Positions 7,858 through 14,715 of a stretch of 15,752 nucleotides of DNA are shown here, piece by piece. The notes beneath the pieces were generated by a model, which ran no database searches, was not told the origin of the DNA, and was given only the letters and a program-made list of their open reading frames with translations. A program made the position numbers and the translations under genes. Each line of letters starts with the position of its first letter. Position 1 is the stretch's first letter. Source of the stretch: Acidobacteriaceae bacterium (GTDB taxonomy: Bacteria; Acidobacteriota; Terriglobia; Terriglobales; Acidobacteriaceae); assembly GCA_030049955.1 (NCBI GenBank), contig JASIJX010000329.1, positions 1 to 15,752 on the forward strand. The letters run 5' to 3'.

Positions 7858-8514
7858 ATGTTCACCAGTTCCGAGCCGGCTTTCAATTTGGAGGGGTTCC
7901 TGTCGCACGGCGCCGCTGGGCGAAGGACCGTCAGTCTCAAGAAAGGTGAGGCATTTTTTGTGCAAGGCGACCCGGCCGACTGCGTCCTCTATTTAAAGAC
8001 GGGCCGAGCCAAGATCTCTGTCGTCTCCTCCAGCGGGAAAGAGGCCACCATTCGCCTGGTGGTCGCGGGTGATTTCTTCGGCGAAAGGGCGATGGCTCCC
8101 GAACCGGGCGTGCGTGTCACCAACGCCATCGCGTTGACTACGTGCACCGCCATCCGGATCTCCAGGCCGGAGTTTCTGCGGCTAATGCGGGATAACCGCG
8201 AGTTCTCCTACCAGTTTTCCTCGTTTTTGCTGTCGTGCACGATGAAGACCCAAGCAGACCTGGTTGATCAATTGTTCAATCGCGCAGAGAAACGTCTGGC
8301 TCGTCTGCTTTTGATGCTTGCCGAGTACGGGGAAAAAGAGGAACACAAGACGGTGATCCCGCCGATTTCGCAAGAGGCGCTCGCGAGCATGATCGGCAGC
8401 ACGCGTCCGCGAGTGAATGCCTTCATGAATCGCTTTCGCAAACTCGGGTTCATCGAATACGACAGCAAGATTCGCGTGCACGAGACGTTGCTCAACGTGT
8501 TTCTGCGCGACTGA
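7858..8514 (+). CDS. Crp/Fnr-family transcriptional regulator
   Basis: This 218-residue cytoplasmic DNA-binding regulator has a cyclic-nucleotide-binding-type beta barrel at about 20-110 (VSLKKGEAFFVQGD, DCVLYLKTGRAKI, VVAGDFFGER), a long dimerisation helix at about 112-155, and a winged helix at about 165-218. The helix-turn-helix is ISQEALASMIGSTRPRVNAF (170-189), with R183 and R185 on the recognition helix, followed by LGFIEYD. The phosphate-binding cassette is altered: FGERAMAPEPGVRVT replaces the CRP-like FGEL and RSA pattern, so cAMP binding cannot be assumed. There is no N-terminal Cys cluster, so it is not an oxygen-sensing FNR. No strong ribosome site precedes ATG 7858. It diverges from pal, and a dyad lies in its likely promoter (7791-7811), so autoregulation is plausible. 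The family is secure; the ligand and targets are unknown. Confidence 0.92.
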   Translation: MFTSSEPAFNLEGFLSHGAAGRRTVSLKKGEAFFVQGDPADCVLYLKTGRAKISVVSSSGKEATIRLVVAGDFFGERAMAPEPGVRVTNAIALTTCTAIRISRPEFLRLMRDNREFSYQFSSFLLSCTMKTQADLVDQLFNRAEKRLARLLLMLAEYGEKEEHKTVIPPISQEALASMIGSTRPRVNAFMNRFRKLGFIEYDSKIRVHETLLNVFLRD

Positions 8515-8720
8515 GGGCGGTTGAGCAGGAACGCCGGAGTATCTGCGCAAGAGTAAGGTTGAAAGACGCGACCACGGCGTCGATCGTTACAACAGTGCTG
8601 GCGGCAGGGTTGGCTAGCAGCGACTGAGCCGGTTGGCGGACGCGTGGTTATAGAATCACTAGCTATCTCCTCACCGAAGAGGCTTCGCGAGCCATGTCCA
8701 AAAAGGAACAGACAAACCTA

Positions 8721-8748
8721 TTGATTCACGCTTATTGAGAGGTATAAG
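8721..8748 (+). promoter_or_regulatory. Candidate sigma-70 type promoter
   Basis: TTGATT (8721-8726) and TATAAG (8743-8748) are separated by 16 bases. Transcription would start near 8755, just before the ribosome site AGAGGA (8760-8765) of the exported-protein gene. This also argues against the in-frame TTG at 8735 as the start codon, since it would lie inside the promoter. Confidence 0.5.
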
Positions 8749-8770
8749 CTCCGTCGATCAGAGGAAACTC

Positions 8771-9337
8771 GTGGTGAAACCACTGGTTAGTGTTCTTGCA
8801 GTATGCCTTGGGCTCCTGTCTGTCCCCATGGCGGCACAGGAGGTGATCCATGCGCTGACGGGAACCGTGACTGCCATAGATAACAACACGAAGACGATGA
8901 CCGTGTTTCAGGACAGCGGATACAGTGCCAAGTTCAAGGAGATGACGAAAGCCAAAACACCCATCGAATTCGATAAGAAGATCGCGGTGGAGACGACGGC
9001 TGCAGATGCCTTCGAGAAGACCGGAGCCTACGCGATCGTGTTTTACTATGGCGACGGTCCCGAACAGACCGTTGTCGCTCTGAAGAACCTTGGCCCTGGG
9101 CCATTTACAGCGACGGTCGGGACCGTGAAGAAATTCGAGGGTCGCGCGCATTCCATCCTGGTTGAAGACAAGGAGGGAAGGGTCCAAACCATCAAGATCA
9201 ACGCAGCGACGATCGCTGAAACGGATTTCGGAGTCGTGGAAGGAATGAAGTTTCAGGTGCGGGAAGGGGATCAAATACGCGTGGTCAGCACCGCTTTGAG
9301 TGGCGCACCAACAGCATTGTTTATTAGAGGAAGGTAG
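8771..9337 (+). CDS. Small exported protein with two similar beta-rich halves
   Basis: This protein of about 188 residues is of unknown function. Two adjacent GTG codons (8771 and 8774) are possible starts after AGAGGA (8760-8765); both give a signal peptide (KPLVSVLAVCLGLLSVPMAA) with likely cleavage before QEVIHA, so the mature protein is periplasmic or secreted. The first half begins LTGTVTAIDNNTKTMTV and ends with a strand-like VVALKNLG. The second half begins TATVGTVKKFEGRAHSILVE and ends TALFIRGR. Both halves read like small OB- or SH3-like barrels, and I infer an internal duplication. No catalytic motif, lipobox or metal site is seen. It is probably monocistronic, with its own promoter at 8721-8748. 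Its last 14 bases overlap the end of a converging minus-strand remnant. Confidence 0.8.
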   Translation: MVKPLVSVLAVCLGLLSVPMAAQEVIHALTGTVTAIDNNTKTMTVFQDSGYSAKFKEMTKAKTPIEFDKKIAVETTAADAFEKTGAYAIVFYYGDGPEQTVVALKNLGPGPFTATVGTVKKFEGRAHSILVEDKEGRVQTIKINAATIAETDFGVVEGMKFQVREGDQIRVVSTALSGAPTALFIRGR

Positions 9338-9794
9338 CCTCAGCGCCCTTCCCGGAATGCGAGGCCTCTCCGCCTATCCTCGCCGCGGACTGATAGTCTG
9401 CACTTCCCCAACGATCTCGTGTCACGTCAGATTTTCTGCTTGTAATTCCTACCTGTGTTCGGCGGTTACCAATCCTTAGGTCCTCCTGCTCGCTGGGCAT
9501 TGCGATAAGCTCCCGATCGCCTGCCAGCTTCGCCGTGCTCGCGTCAAGATGCCGGCTGACCTTTCGGCGAAAATCTTCAAGGTCGGCGAAACTGGCATGG
9601 ATACTCTGCGCCATAATCTGGCGCGGGTAGTTCTTTACCAGTTGCAGTTGTTCGGGAACATGGTCCCTTGAAAAGTGACCGGTATAGGAGTGGAGCATGA
9701 CTGGCTTGCCTGCCTTGACGCACCGCTCGATCACTTCCATTGTTCCCGATGGGAAAGGCTGTCTCTTCACTCGCAGAGCTAAGTTTTTACTCAA
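9324..9794 (-). pseudogene. Truncated remnant resembling a DUF4062/TIR-like domain end
   Basis: The minus-strand frame runs from a TTG at 9794 (or ATG at 9740) to TAA at 9324. The first 70 residues after the ATG look like genuine protein: EVIERCVKAGKPVMLHSYTG, then VPEQLQLVKNYPRQIM, then FADLEDFRRKVSRHLDA. The order (AGKPV strand, helix, short strand, F-x-DLEDFRRKV-x-x-HL helix) resembles the C-terminal half of DUF4062/TIR-like Rossmann domains. The N-terminal half, with the conserved opening strand, is absent, and no frame continues it toward the CLC gene. The last 60 residues look random. It is therefore more likely a 5'-truncated relic than a working gene. The family assignment rests on my reading of the pattern only. 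Confidence 0.4.
9385..9401. repeat. Short imperfect hairpin between converging genes
   Basis: GCGGACT (9385-9391) and AGTCTGC (9395-9401) are inverted with one mismatch around a 3-base loop. It lies 48 bases after the stop of the exported-protein gene and could end its transcript, though no T-run follows. It could also be a member of a dispersed palindromic repeat family. Confidence 0.3.
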
Positions 9795-9893
9795 TCTTCA
9801 GCTATAGTCACCCGTTCCCCTCATTGAACCTGCCACCGGCCCACCTCAATCCCTCATTCTGCATCAGTCAACAGGGGGACAGTGCATTGAAAC

Positions 9894-11648
9894 ATGGCCG
9901 GTCGCCGCGCCACCGGGCGGAGGCAGTTGTTGAAAATCGAAGGTGAGCGCAGGTTATTGCTGGAGTCGGCAGCACTCGGAGTTGCAGGCGCTTTGAGCGC
10001 ACGCGCTTTCATGTGGATGCTGGGGGTCTGCAGCCGTCTGATGCTTGAGGACCTGGCCGGTTATCAGGCACCTGGAATGGAAACCCATGCGGGCCTCGTT
10101 CAGCACATCGGGCCCCACGGACTCTGGCTTATCCCTCTCGTTACGACCTTGGGCGGCCTGCTCTCCGGAATCCTCGTGTACAGGTTCGCTCCCGAAGCCG
10201 AAGGCCACGGCACCGACACTGTCGTCAACGCGTTTCATCGGAAGGAAGGGCTCATCCGCCCTCGCGTCGCACCTCTCAAGATGGTGGCTTCGGCCATCAC
10301 CATCGGATCCGGCGGAGCTGCCGGTCGCGAGGGCCCGATCGCCCTCATCACTGCGACCCTCGGCTCATATTACGCGCGCCTGACCCACCGCACAGAAGAA
10401 CAGCGCCGGCTCCTGCTTCTAGCGGGCATGGCCGCAGGTCTATCCGCGATCTTCCGCTCTCCCATGGGCACCAGCATCTTCGCTATCGAGGTTCTCTACG
10501 GCAAAATGGAGTTCGATGTGGTTGCTCTGCTTTACACGATGTGTTCGTCGGCGGTTGCGTACGCGGTGAACGGTTTGTTTGTAGGGTTCGCTCCGCTCTT
10601 CACCCTGCCCGACATCGCTACGCCTTCGTTCGCCGCATACGGATGGTACGCCGCTCTTGGCCTTGCCGCCGGGATCATTGGGACTATTCTCCCCGAGGTT
10701 TTCTACCGCGCACGCGATTTTTTCCGTGTGCTGCCCGTACCGCTGTGGACTCGCCCGGCTTTCGGCGGGCTCGGCGTGGGCCTGATTGCACTTCGCCTTC
10801 CCCAGGTATTGCAGGGCGGATATGGCTGGATGCAACTGGCCATCGACGGACGAATGGCTCTCGGCCTGATGCTAGTTCTCATTTTTGCCAAGACCGCAGC
10901 TTTCGCGCTCACCGTTTCATCGGGCGGATCGGGCGGTGTTTTCGCGCCATCCTTGTTTGTTGGCGCCATGCTGGGCGGCGTCTTTGCGCTGGTGGCGCAC
11001 CAGTCTTCCGCGGTGTTCGTTGTCGTCGGCATGGCTGCTCTGTTTGGAGCTGCCGCGCGCGTCCCAATTGCTACCATGCTCATGGTCACGGAAATGGCTG
11101 GCGGTTTCCAACTCCTCGTTCCTGCAGGCATTGCGGTAATGCTCGCCTTTCTTTTGCAGGACGGACTCTCCACCGAGCTCAAATACCGCAGTCTCTACGA
11201 AGGCCAAGTACCGGATCGCCAGAGCTCCCCTGCGCACTACATGGAGCATGTCCGGATCGCTATGAACCTGCTAGGCAAACGCGATCTGCACCTTACCAAC
11301 GCAGTGGGAAATCTCGACCTGTTGCGGTTGTTGCGCTCCCGGGTTCGCTTTGACCTGCCCGGCCAGAAAGAGCTCACCATCGGGCTAGTATCGGAGAACA
11401 GTCCACTGGTGGATAAAAGCATCAATTGGTTCTACCGCGAGTTGCACCAATATGAGTTTGAAATTACCGCAATCCTCCGCCTCGAGCAGGTGCTGTTGCC
11501 CCATCCCGACACCATTGTGGAAGCGCACGATCAGCTGATGATGATCACTTCACTGCCAGCCAGCGACCAGCTGGCCCGGTTCATCACTCTGGTTCCGGAG
11601 CACGAACAAGGCGGTGTGCAGATTTCGAGCGCTGGAATGGCTCCATGA
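9894..11648 (+). CDS. CLC-family chloride channel/transporter with RCK_C-like tail
   Basis: This 584-residue inner-membrane protein moves chloride. The gating motif is GSGGAAGREGP (138-148), with the external Glu at E146. The third selectivity motif GVFAP is at 348-352, and a probable anion-site Tyr is Y431. The first motif, normally GSGIP, reads GHGTD (104-108). In SIFAIEVLYG, V200 follows E199 where E. coli ClC-ec1 has the proton-path Glu203; Val is what CLC channels carry there, so channel rather than 2Cl/1H exchange is likely. Residues about 490-565 (LVSENSPLVDKSINWFYREL, then ILRLEQVLLPHPDTIVEAHD) look like an RCK_C/TrkA_C ligand domain in place of the usual CBS pair. ATG 9894 lacks a well-spaced ribosome site. 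TTG 9930 has GGAGG (9919-9923) 6 bases upstream and may be the true start. The universal-stress gene follows after 22 bases, suggesting an operon. Confidence 0.94.
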   Translation: MAGRRATGRRQLLKIEGERRLLLESAALGVAGALSARAFMWMLGVCSRLMLEDLAGYQAPGMETHAGLVQHIGPHGLWLIPLVTTLGGLLSGILVYRFAPEAEGHGTDTVVNAFHRKEGLIRPRVAPLKMVASAITIGSGGAAGREGPIALITATLGSYYARLTHRTEEQRRLLLLAGMAAGLSAIFRSPMGTSIFAIEVLYGKMEFDVVALLYTMCSSAVAYAVNGLFVGFAPLFTLPDIATPSFAAYGWYAALGLAAGIIGTILPEVFYRARDFFRVLPVPLWTRPAFGGLGVGLIALRLPQVLQGGYGWMQLAIDGRMALGLMLVLIFAKTAAFALTVSSGGSGGVFAPSLFVGAMLGGVFALVAHQSSAVFVVVGMAALFGAAARVPIATMLMVTEMAGGFQLLVPAGIAVMLAFLLQDGLSTELKYRSLYEGQVPDRQSSPAHYMEHVRIAMNLLGKRDLHLTNAVGNLDLLRLLRSRVRFDLPGQKELTIGLVSENSPLVDKSINWFYRELHQYEFEITAILRLEQVLLPHPDTIVEAHDQLMMITSLPASDQLARFITLVPEHEQGGVQISSAGMAP

Positions 11649-11670
11649 TTATGACCGCAGGAGGCAGAAC

Positions 11671-12597
11671 ATGGGACTGCCAAAACCTCTCCCTCCGCAG
11701 CTTCCCATCCGGATCAACCGCATCCTTTTGGCCAGCAATCTCTCGGAGACGTCGGCATTGGCGCTGCTTTTTGCGGCAGCATTTGCGCGGAGCTTCGGCG
11801 CGGAAATCTTGGCTGTACATGCAATCGCAGCCGGTGACTATGCACACATCCACCCCAATCAACTTGAGATCACCCTGGCCGAACTGAAAACCAATGCCGC
11901 GCAAAGCATTCACGCGTTGCTCGATGCCACACGCTTTGCAGATATCGCGTTCAGCGTCCGCATTGAGCACGGTGAGGTTCCGACGATCATAGCTTCGATG
12001 GCGGTGCAGGAGAGAATCGACCTGATCGTGGCCGGAAGCCACGGACGTCACGGAATTCAGAAACTCATCGCCCCGCCCTTGGAGCAGGAAATCGCCACCA
12101 CGGCTCCTTGTCCCGTGCTTCTGGTTGGCCCTAAGATCAGGGTCGGACCGGAGGCGCGGATCGAGCGTATTCTTTTCGCTACGGATTTCGAGCCTGCGTC
12201 CCGGCCGGCGCTCGAGTATGCCTATGCCCTCGTGCGCGCATACTCGGCGCGGCTCTTGCTCCTGCATGTGACGGAAGATGTCTGGAGAGAGCCGCTTTCC
12301 GCGCGCATGTCGGCCGAAGCGTTCTGCCGCCTACGGATGATCGAGAGCGGGCTACCCGAACACGAGCCGGATATCGACCTCAGTTTCCACGTGGATTTCG
12401 GTTCGCGCGAATCGCTGATTCTTGATGCCGCCGAGAATCGAGACGTGCAGCTCATCGTGATGGGGGTTCCTGGTGCGGCTCATCCAGAACTCACATCACA
12501 TTTGCCAGGACCGCTGGCCTACGACGTCGCTTCGCATGCACCTTGCCCTGTCCTGACCGTTCGTTTCAGCGGCATTCCTAGTCCGTTCCATCAGTGA
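11671..12597 (+). CDS. Tandem universal stress protein (UspA, two domains)
   Basis: This 308-residue cytoplasmic protein consists of two UspA folds: IRINRILLASNLSETSALAL to about residue 150, and IERILFATDFEPASRPALEY to about 300. Each ends with APCPVL before the last strand. ATG 11671 is preferred over an in-frame ATG at 11614 because AGGAGG lies 6 bases before it and because the earlier start would lie inside the CLC gene. The ATP-binding signature G-2X-G-9X-G(S/T) is incomplete. Domain 1 has GSHGRHG (122-128), but E138-Q139 stands where G-S/T belongs. Domain 2 has MGVPGAAHPEL and lacks the pattern. ATP binding is therefore doubtful, and the protein may act by protein contact or bind another ligand. 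The 22-base spacing to the CLC gene suggests co-transcription and a role linked to ion stress (inference). Confidence 0.93.
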   Translation: MGLPKPLPPQLPIRINRILLASNLSETSALALLFAAAFARSFGAEILAVHAIAAGDYAHIHPNQLEITLAELKTNAAQSIHALLDATRFADIAFSVRIEHGEVPTIIASMAVQERIDLIVAGSHGRHGIQKLIAPPLEQEIATTAPCPVLLVGPKIRVGPEARIERILFATDFEPASRPALEYAYALVRAYSARLLLLHVTEDVWREPLSARMSAEAFCRLRMIESGLPEHEPDIDLSFHVDFGSRESLILDAAENRDVQLIVMGVPGAAHPELTSHLPGPLAYDVASHAPCPVLTVRFSGIPSPFHQ

Positions 12598-12782
12598 TGA
12601 GCAAAATTAATGACGATAGCAGCAGGGTTTCCCATTACGCGACGGACGACTTCGATAACAAGCCTGCCCAAGCTAACCTCGACACTCTAAGGCAATTGGC
12701 CCAGGAAGCTCAGGGACGAGGTGTAAGACCGGTGAGTTTCGGCTCCCGAGGCCGTCCTGCTTTTCAGGAGGGTGCTCAATGA
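12597..12782 (+). CDS. Possible small hypothetical protein overlapping usp
   Basis: ATG 12597 overlaps the TGA of the stress-protein gene by one base, an arrangement used for translational coupling. The 61-residue product is hydrophilic (NLDTLRQLAQEAQGRG is its most ordered part) and has no recognised motif. No ribosome site is seen before it, and the second half runs into sequence that looks like the edge of the recombinase remnant. It may be chance. Confidence 0.28.
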   Translation: MSKINDDSSRVSHYATDDFDNKPAQANLDTLRQLAQEAQGRGVRPVSFGSRGRPAFQEGAQ

Positions 12783-13144
12783 AAGTGAGGCTCGGCGGTT
12801 GGGGCCGATCCTCTGTGGAGATATAGGAACTGCTCCCCCGAAGGTGATTTGGTCCATCGTAGGGAGGGAGCCACCAGCCCGCCGGCCTAGTGTGTCTGGC
12901 CCCGCATGGCCTGCGCAGGACATGTGCCCGGCTCTGCCAACAGGCTGGCGGCCAACTCGAGCAGATCCAGTTTCTGCCCGGACACGTTTCGATTGAAACC
13001 AAAGAGCAATATCTCGGATGCAAGCAGCGCTTCCAAAATGCTGTGTACGACGGCATTGACCTGGATCCAGGCATCTCTGGGGACGAGGCCATCATTACCG
13101 TGCTGCCGACTTCTGAGGATCTTAGACTCGTAATCTCCGAATGA
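12772..13144 (+). pseudogene. Frameshifted tyrosine recombinase/integrase C-terminus
   Basis: Only the C-terminal catalytic end of a phage-type integrase remains. From GTG 12890, LAPHGLRRTCARLCQQAGG carries the H-x-x-R box, then QIQFLPGHVSIETKEQYLG carries the third catalytic His and the nucleophilic Tyr. PGH stands where LGH is usual. The preceding helix, KVIWSIVGREPPA (about 12841-12879), is in a different frame, one base off, so a frameshift lies between about 12878 and 12892. The N-terminal DNA-binding domain and the first catalytic Arg are missing. Frameshift plus truncation make it non-functional. It marks an old integration event, but no attachment site, tRNA or matching element end is visible nearby. 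Confidence 0.8.
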
Positions 13145-13202
13145 AATTATGTCCAGAACCTAGAGTTCGTCAGAATCTCGACGGACGCATTGGCGAATTT
13201 GG

Positions 13203-13235
13203 CGCGCAGCTAAACTACACCCACCCTACTGCGCG
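13203..13235. terminator. Possible terminator between converging units
   Basis: CGCGCAG (13203-13209) pairs with CTGCGCG (13229-13235) across a 19-base loop. It lies 33 bases past the stop of the SulP gene on the minus strand, and AAATTC follows on that strand. The 7-base stem and long loop make this a weak call. Confidence 0.25.
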
Positions 13236-13267
13236 GCGAAGTTCGCATTCGAATCAAATCAAAATGC

Positions 13268-14530
13268 TCACACGATCCTGTCCGGTGCGCCAGCTTCAAG
13301 GCCAAGTTGGCGCAAGTATTTTATGTACGCGTAATGCAGCACATAAATCCCTGCGCCAGCCACGACGGCGGTGACGGCGTTGGAAATAAGCACACCGATA
13401 ACTGTAATGAGGAACCCTGTGGCATCGAGGACGTGCATTTTTCGAAGGCGGCGCCACGTCCCAATGTCGAGCAACGAGATTCCCATGTAAGTTGTTACAC
13501 CAGCAAGAGCAGCCATGGGAATGTGAGCAAGCGCGCCTGAGCCATAGCGCACAAACAATAACAGGAAGACTGCGTGGATTAAGTTTGAAAAGCGCGTGCT
13601 TGCGCCGCAACGGATTGCAGCGACGCTTCGCGCCGGAATACCCACACTCATGGGAGCGCCGAAGATTCCAACCGCCAGGTTGGCAATCCCGTACGCACCC
13701 ACTTCGGCATCGGAGTCGGCGCGCAGAAGCGGTTTATGGCGGCCTTGAAAATGCTCAATTGTACGCGAAGTGAGCAGCAAATTGACGGAACTGACAAAAG
13801 CCAGCATCAGACCCGATGGAAGCAAATTGACGACGTCATGCGATGTCCACGAAAACCCCGCAAGCCGTGGCGTAGCGATATGGAGAGAGCCAACCTCGGG
13901 TTCGTGTGAATGCAAAAGCATCGCAACTAGGAATGCAGCGGTGACACCAACGAGCGGCGCTGGAATGCGCATTGAGAGGCGTCTGCAAACAAGCGCCGCG
14001 ACAATAACTGTGCACCCAAGTACGAGTGGGAGCCAGTGCACTTGGGCAATCTGCGCTAGCGCAGAGACAAGCTGGACGATGGGGATTTCAGAGGCAGATT
14101 GATGCACGCCCAGCAAAATAGGGAGCTGAGAGGTGATCATGAGAGCGCCGATGCCGGCCGAAAACCCCGCAACCACCGCAATCGGCACTCGTGCTATCTG
14201 GCGGCCGAGGCGCATGATGCAGAAGCACATCATGAAAACGGATGCAACAATCGAGATCTTCGCAGCGCCCGCAATGCCCTGCGCGTGGACGGCGCTCGCA
14301 ATAAAGGGCACTGTGGCGCTGGCCGTGCCGCCTATAAGAAGCGAGTTGCGCCCAAGCAACACGACGAATGGTGTCGAGATGATGGAGGTGAAGACTCCCA
14401 AAATAGGAGGCAAGCCCATCAATTCGGCCATCGAAAGCCCATAGGGCAATGCAATTAACGCGGCAATAAAACCGCCAGCGCAATCACCAGCCAGCCGTTC
14501 CCAACTGTATTTTTTCTTAGCCCTGAACAT
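13268..14530 (-). CDS. SulP-family anion transporter lacking a STAS domain
   Basis: This 420-residue inner-membrane transporter is almost entirely hydrophobic. The family signature is near the N-terminus: AGDCAGGFIAALIALPYGLS, then MAELMGLPPILGVFTS. The mid-protein signature is GLMLAFVSSVNLLLTSRTIE, followed by the conserved loop ADSDAEVGAYGIANLAVGIFGA and SVGIPARS. SulP proteins exchange sulfate, bicarbonate, dicarboxylate or other anions. Typical members have 500-600 residues with a C-terminal cytoplasmic STAS domain. This one ends at about the last membrane segment (GIYVLHYAYIKYL plus 15 residues), so STAS is absent. The stop is clean and no STAS-like frame follows. The substrate cannot be told from sequence. 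ATG 14530 has no clear ribosome site. It is separated from the upstream aminotransferase gene by a strong palindrome, so it is probably transcribed alone. Confidence 0.92.
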   Translation of the reverse strand: MFRAKKKYSWERLAGDCAGGFIAALIALPYGLSMAELMGLPPILGVFTSIISTPFVVLLGRNSLLIGGTASATVPFIASAVHAQGIAGAAKISIVASVFMMCFCIMRLGRQIARVPIAVVAGFSAGIGALMITSQLPILLGVHQSASEIPIVQLVSALAQIAQVHWLPLVLGCTVIVAALVCRRLSMRIPAPLVGVTAAFLVAMLLHSHEPEVGSLHIATPRLAGFSWTSHDVVNLLPSGLMLAFVSSVNLLLTSRTIEHFQGRHKPLLRADSDAEVGAYGIANLAVGIFGAPMSVGIPARSVAAIRCGASTRFSNLIHAVFLLLFVRYGSGALAHIPMAALAGVTTYMGISLLDIGTWRRLRKMHVLDATGFLITVIGVLISNAVTAVVAGAGIYVLHYAYIKYLRQLGLEAGAPDRIV

Positions 14531-14676
14531 GAATGGAAGCGGAGCCTCTGGTCTCGCAATCGATTAGAAGTTACAGAGAGACAGGAAGCATCTCGCACAA
14601 GGAGCATGTGAACGTCCCAATCTCTCCGCCAAATGCAAATGTCTAAGCTGCAGGGAACTCTTCGCCGGTTTGAAGA

Positions 14677-14698
14677 TGGGCCGCTCGCGAGCGGCCCA
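14677..14698 (-). terminator. Perfect palindrome after the aminotransferase gene
   Basis: A perfect 22-base palindrome, core GGGCCGCTCGCGAGCGGCCC (14678-14697), starts 17 bases beyond the aminotransferase stop on the minus strand. On that strand it is followed by TCTTCAAACC, only weakly T-rich. It most likely acts as a terminator or 3' hairpin and separates this gene from the SulP gene. Confidence 0.6.
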
Positions 14699-14715
14699 CA
14701 GAGGTTCGATCGGAC

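Noticed and set aside
7858..8514. Oxygen-sensing FNR or classical cAMP-binding CRP
   Set aside because: There is no N-terminal Cys cluster, and the phosphate-binding cassette departs from the CRP pattern, so only the general Crp/Fnr family is claimed.
10541..11353. 270-codon plus-strand frame inside the CLC gene
   Set aside because: The product is Arg/Cys/His-rich and overlaps conserved CLC motifs in another frame; it is a shadow of the GC-rich coding sequence.
12673..13095. 140-codon minus-strand frame over the integrase remnant
   Set aside because: The integrase motifs on the plus strand explain this stretch; the antisense product has no motif.
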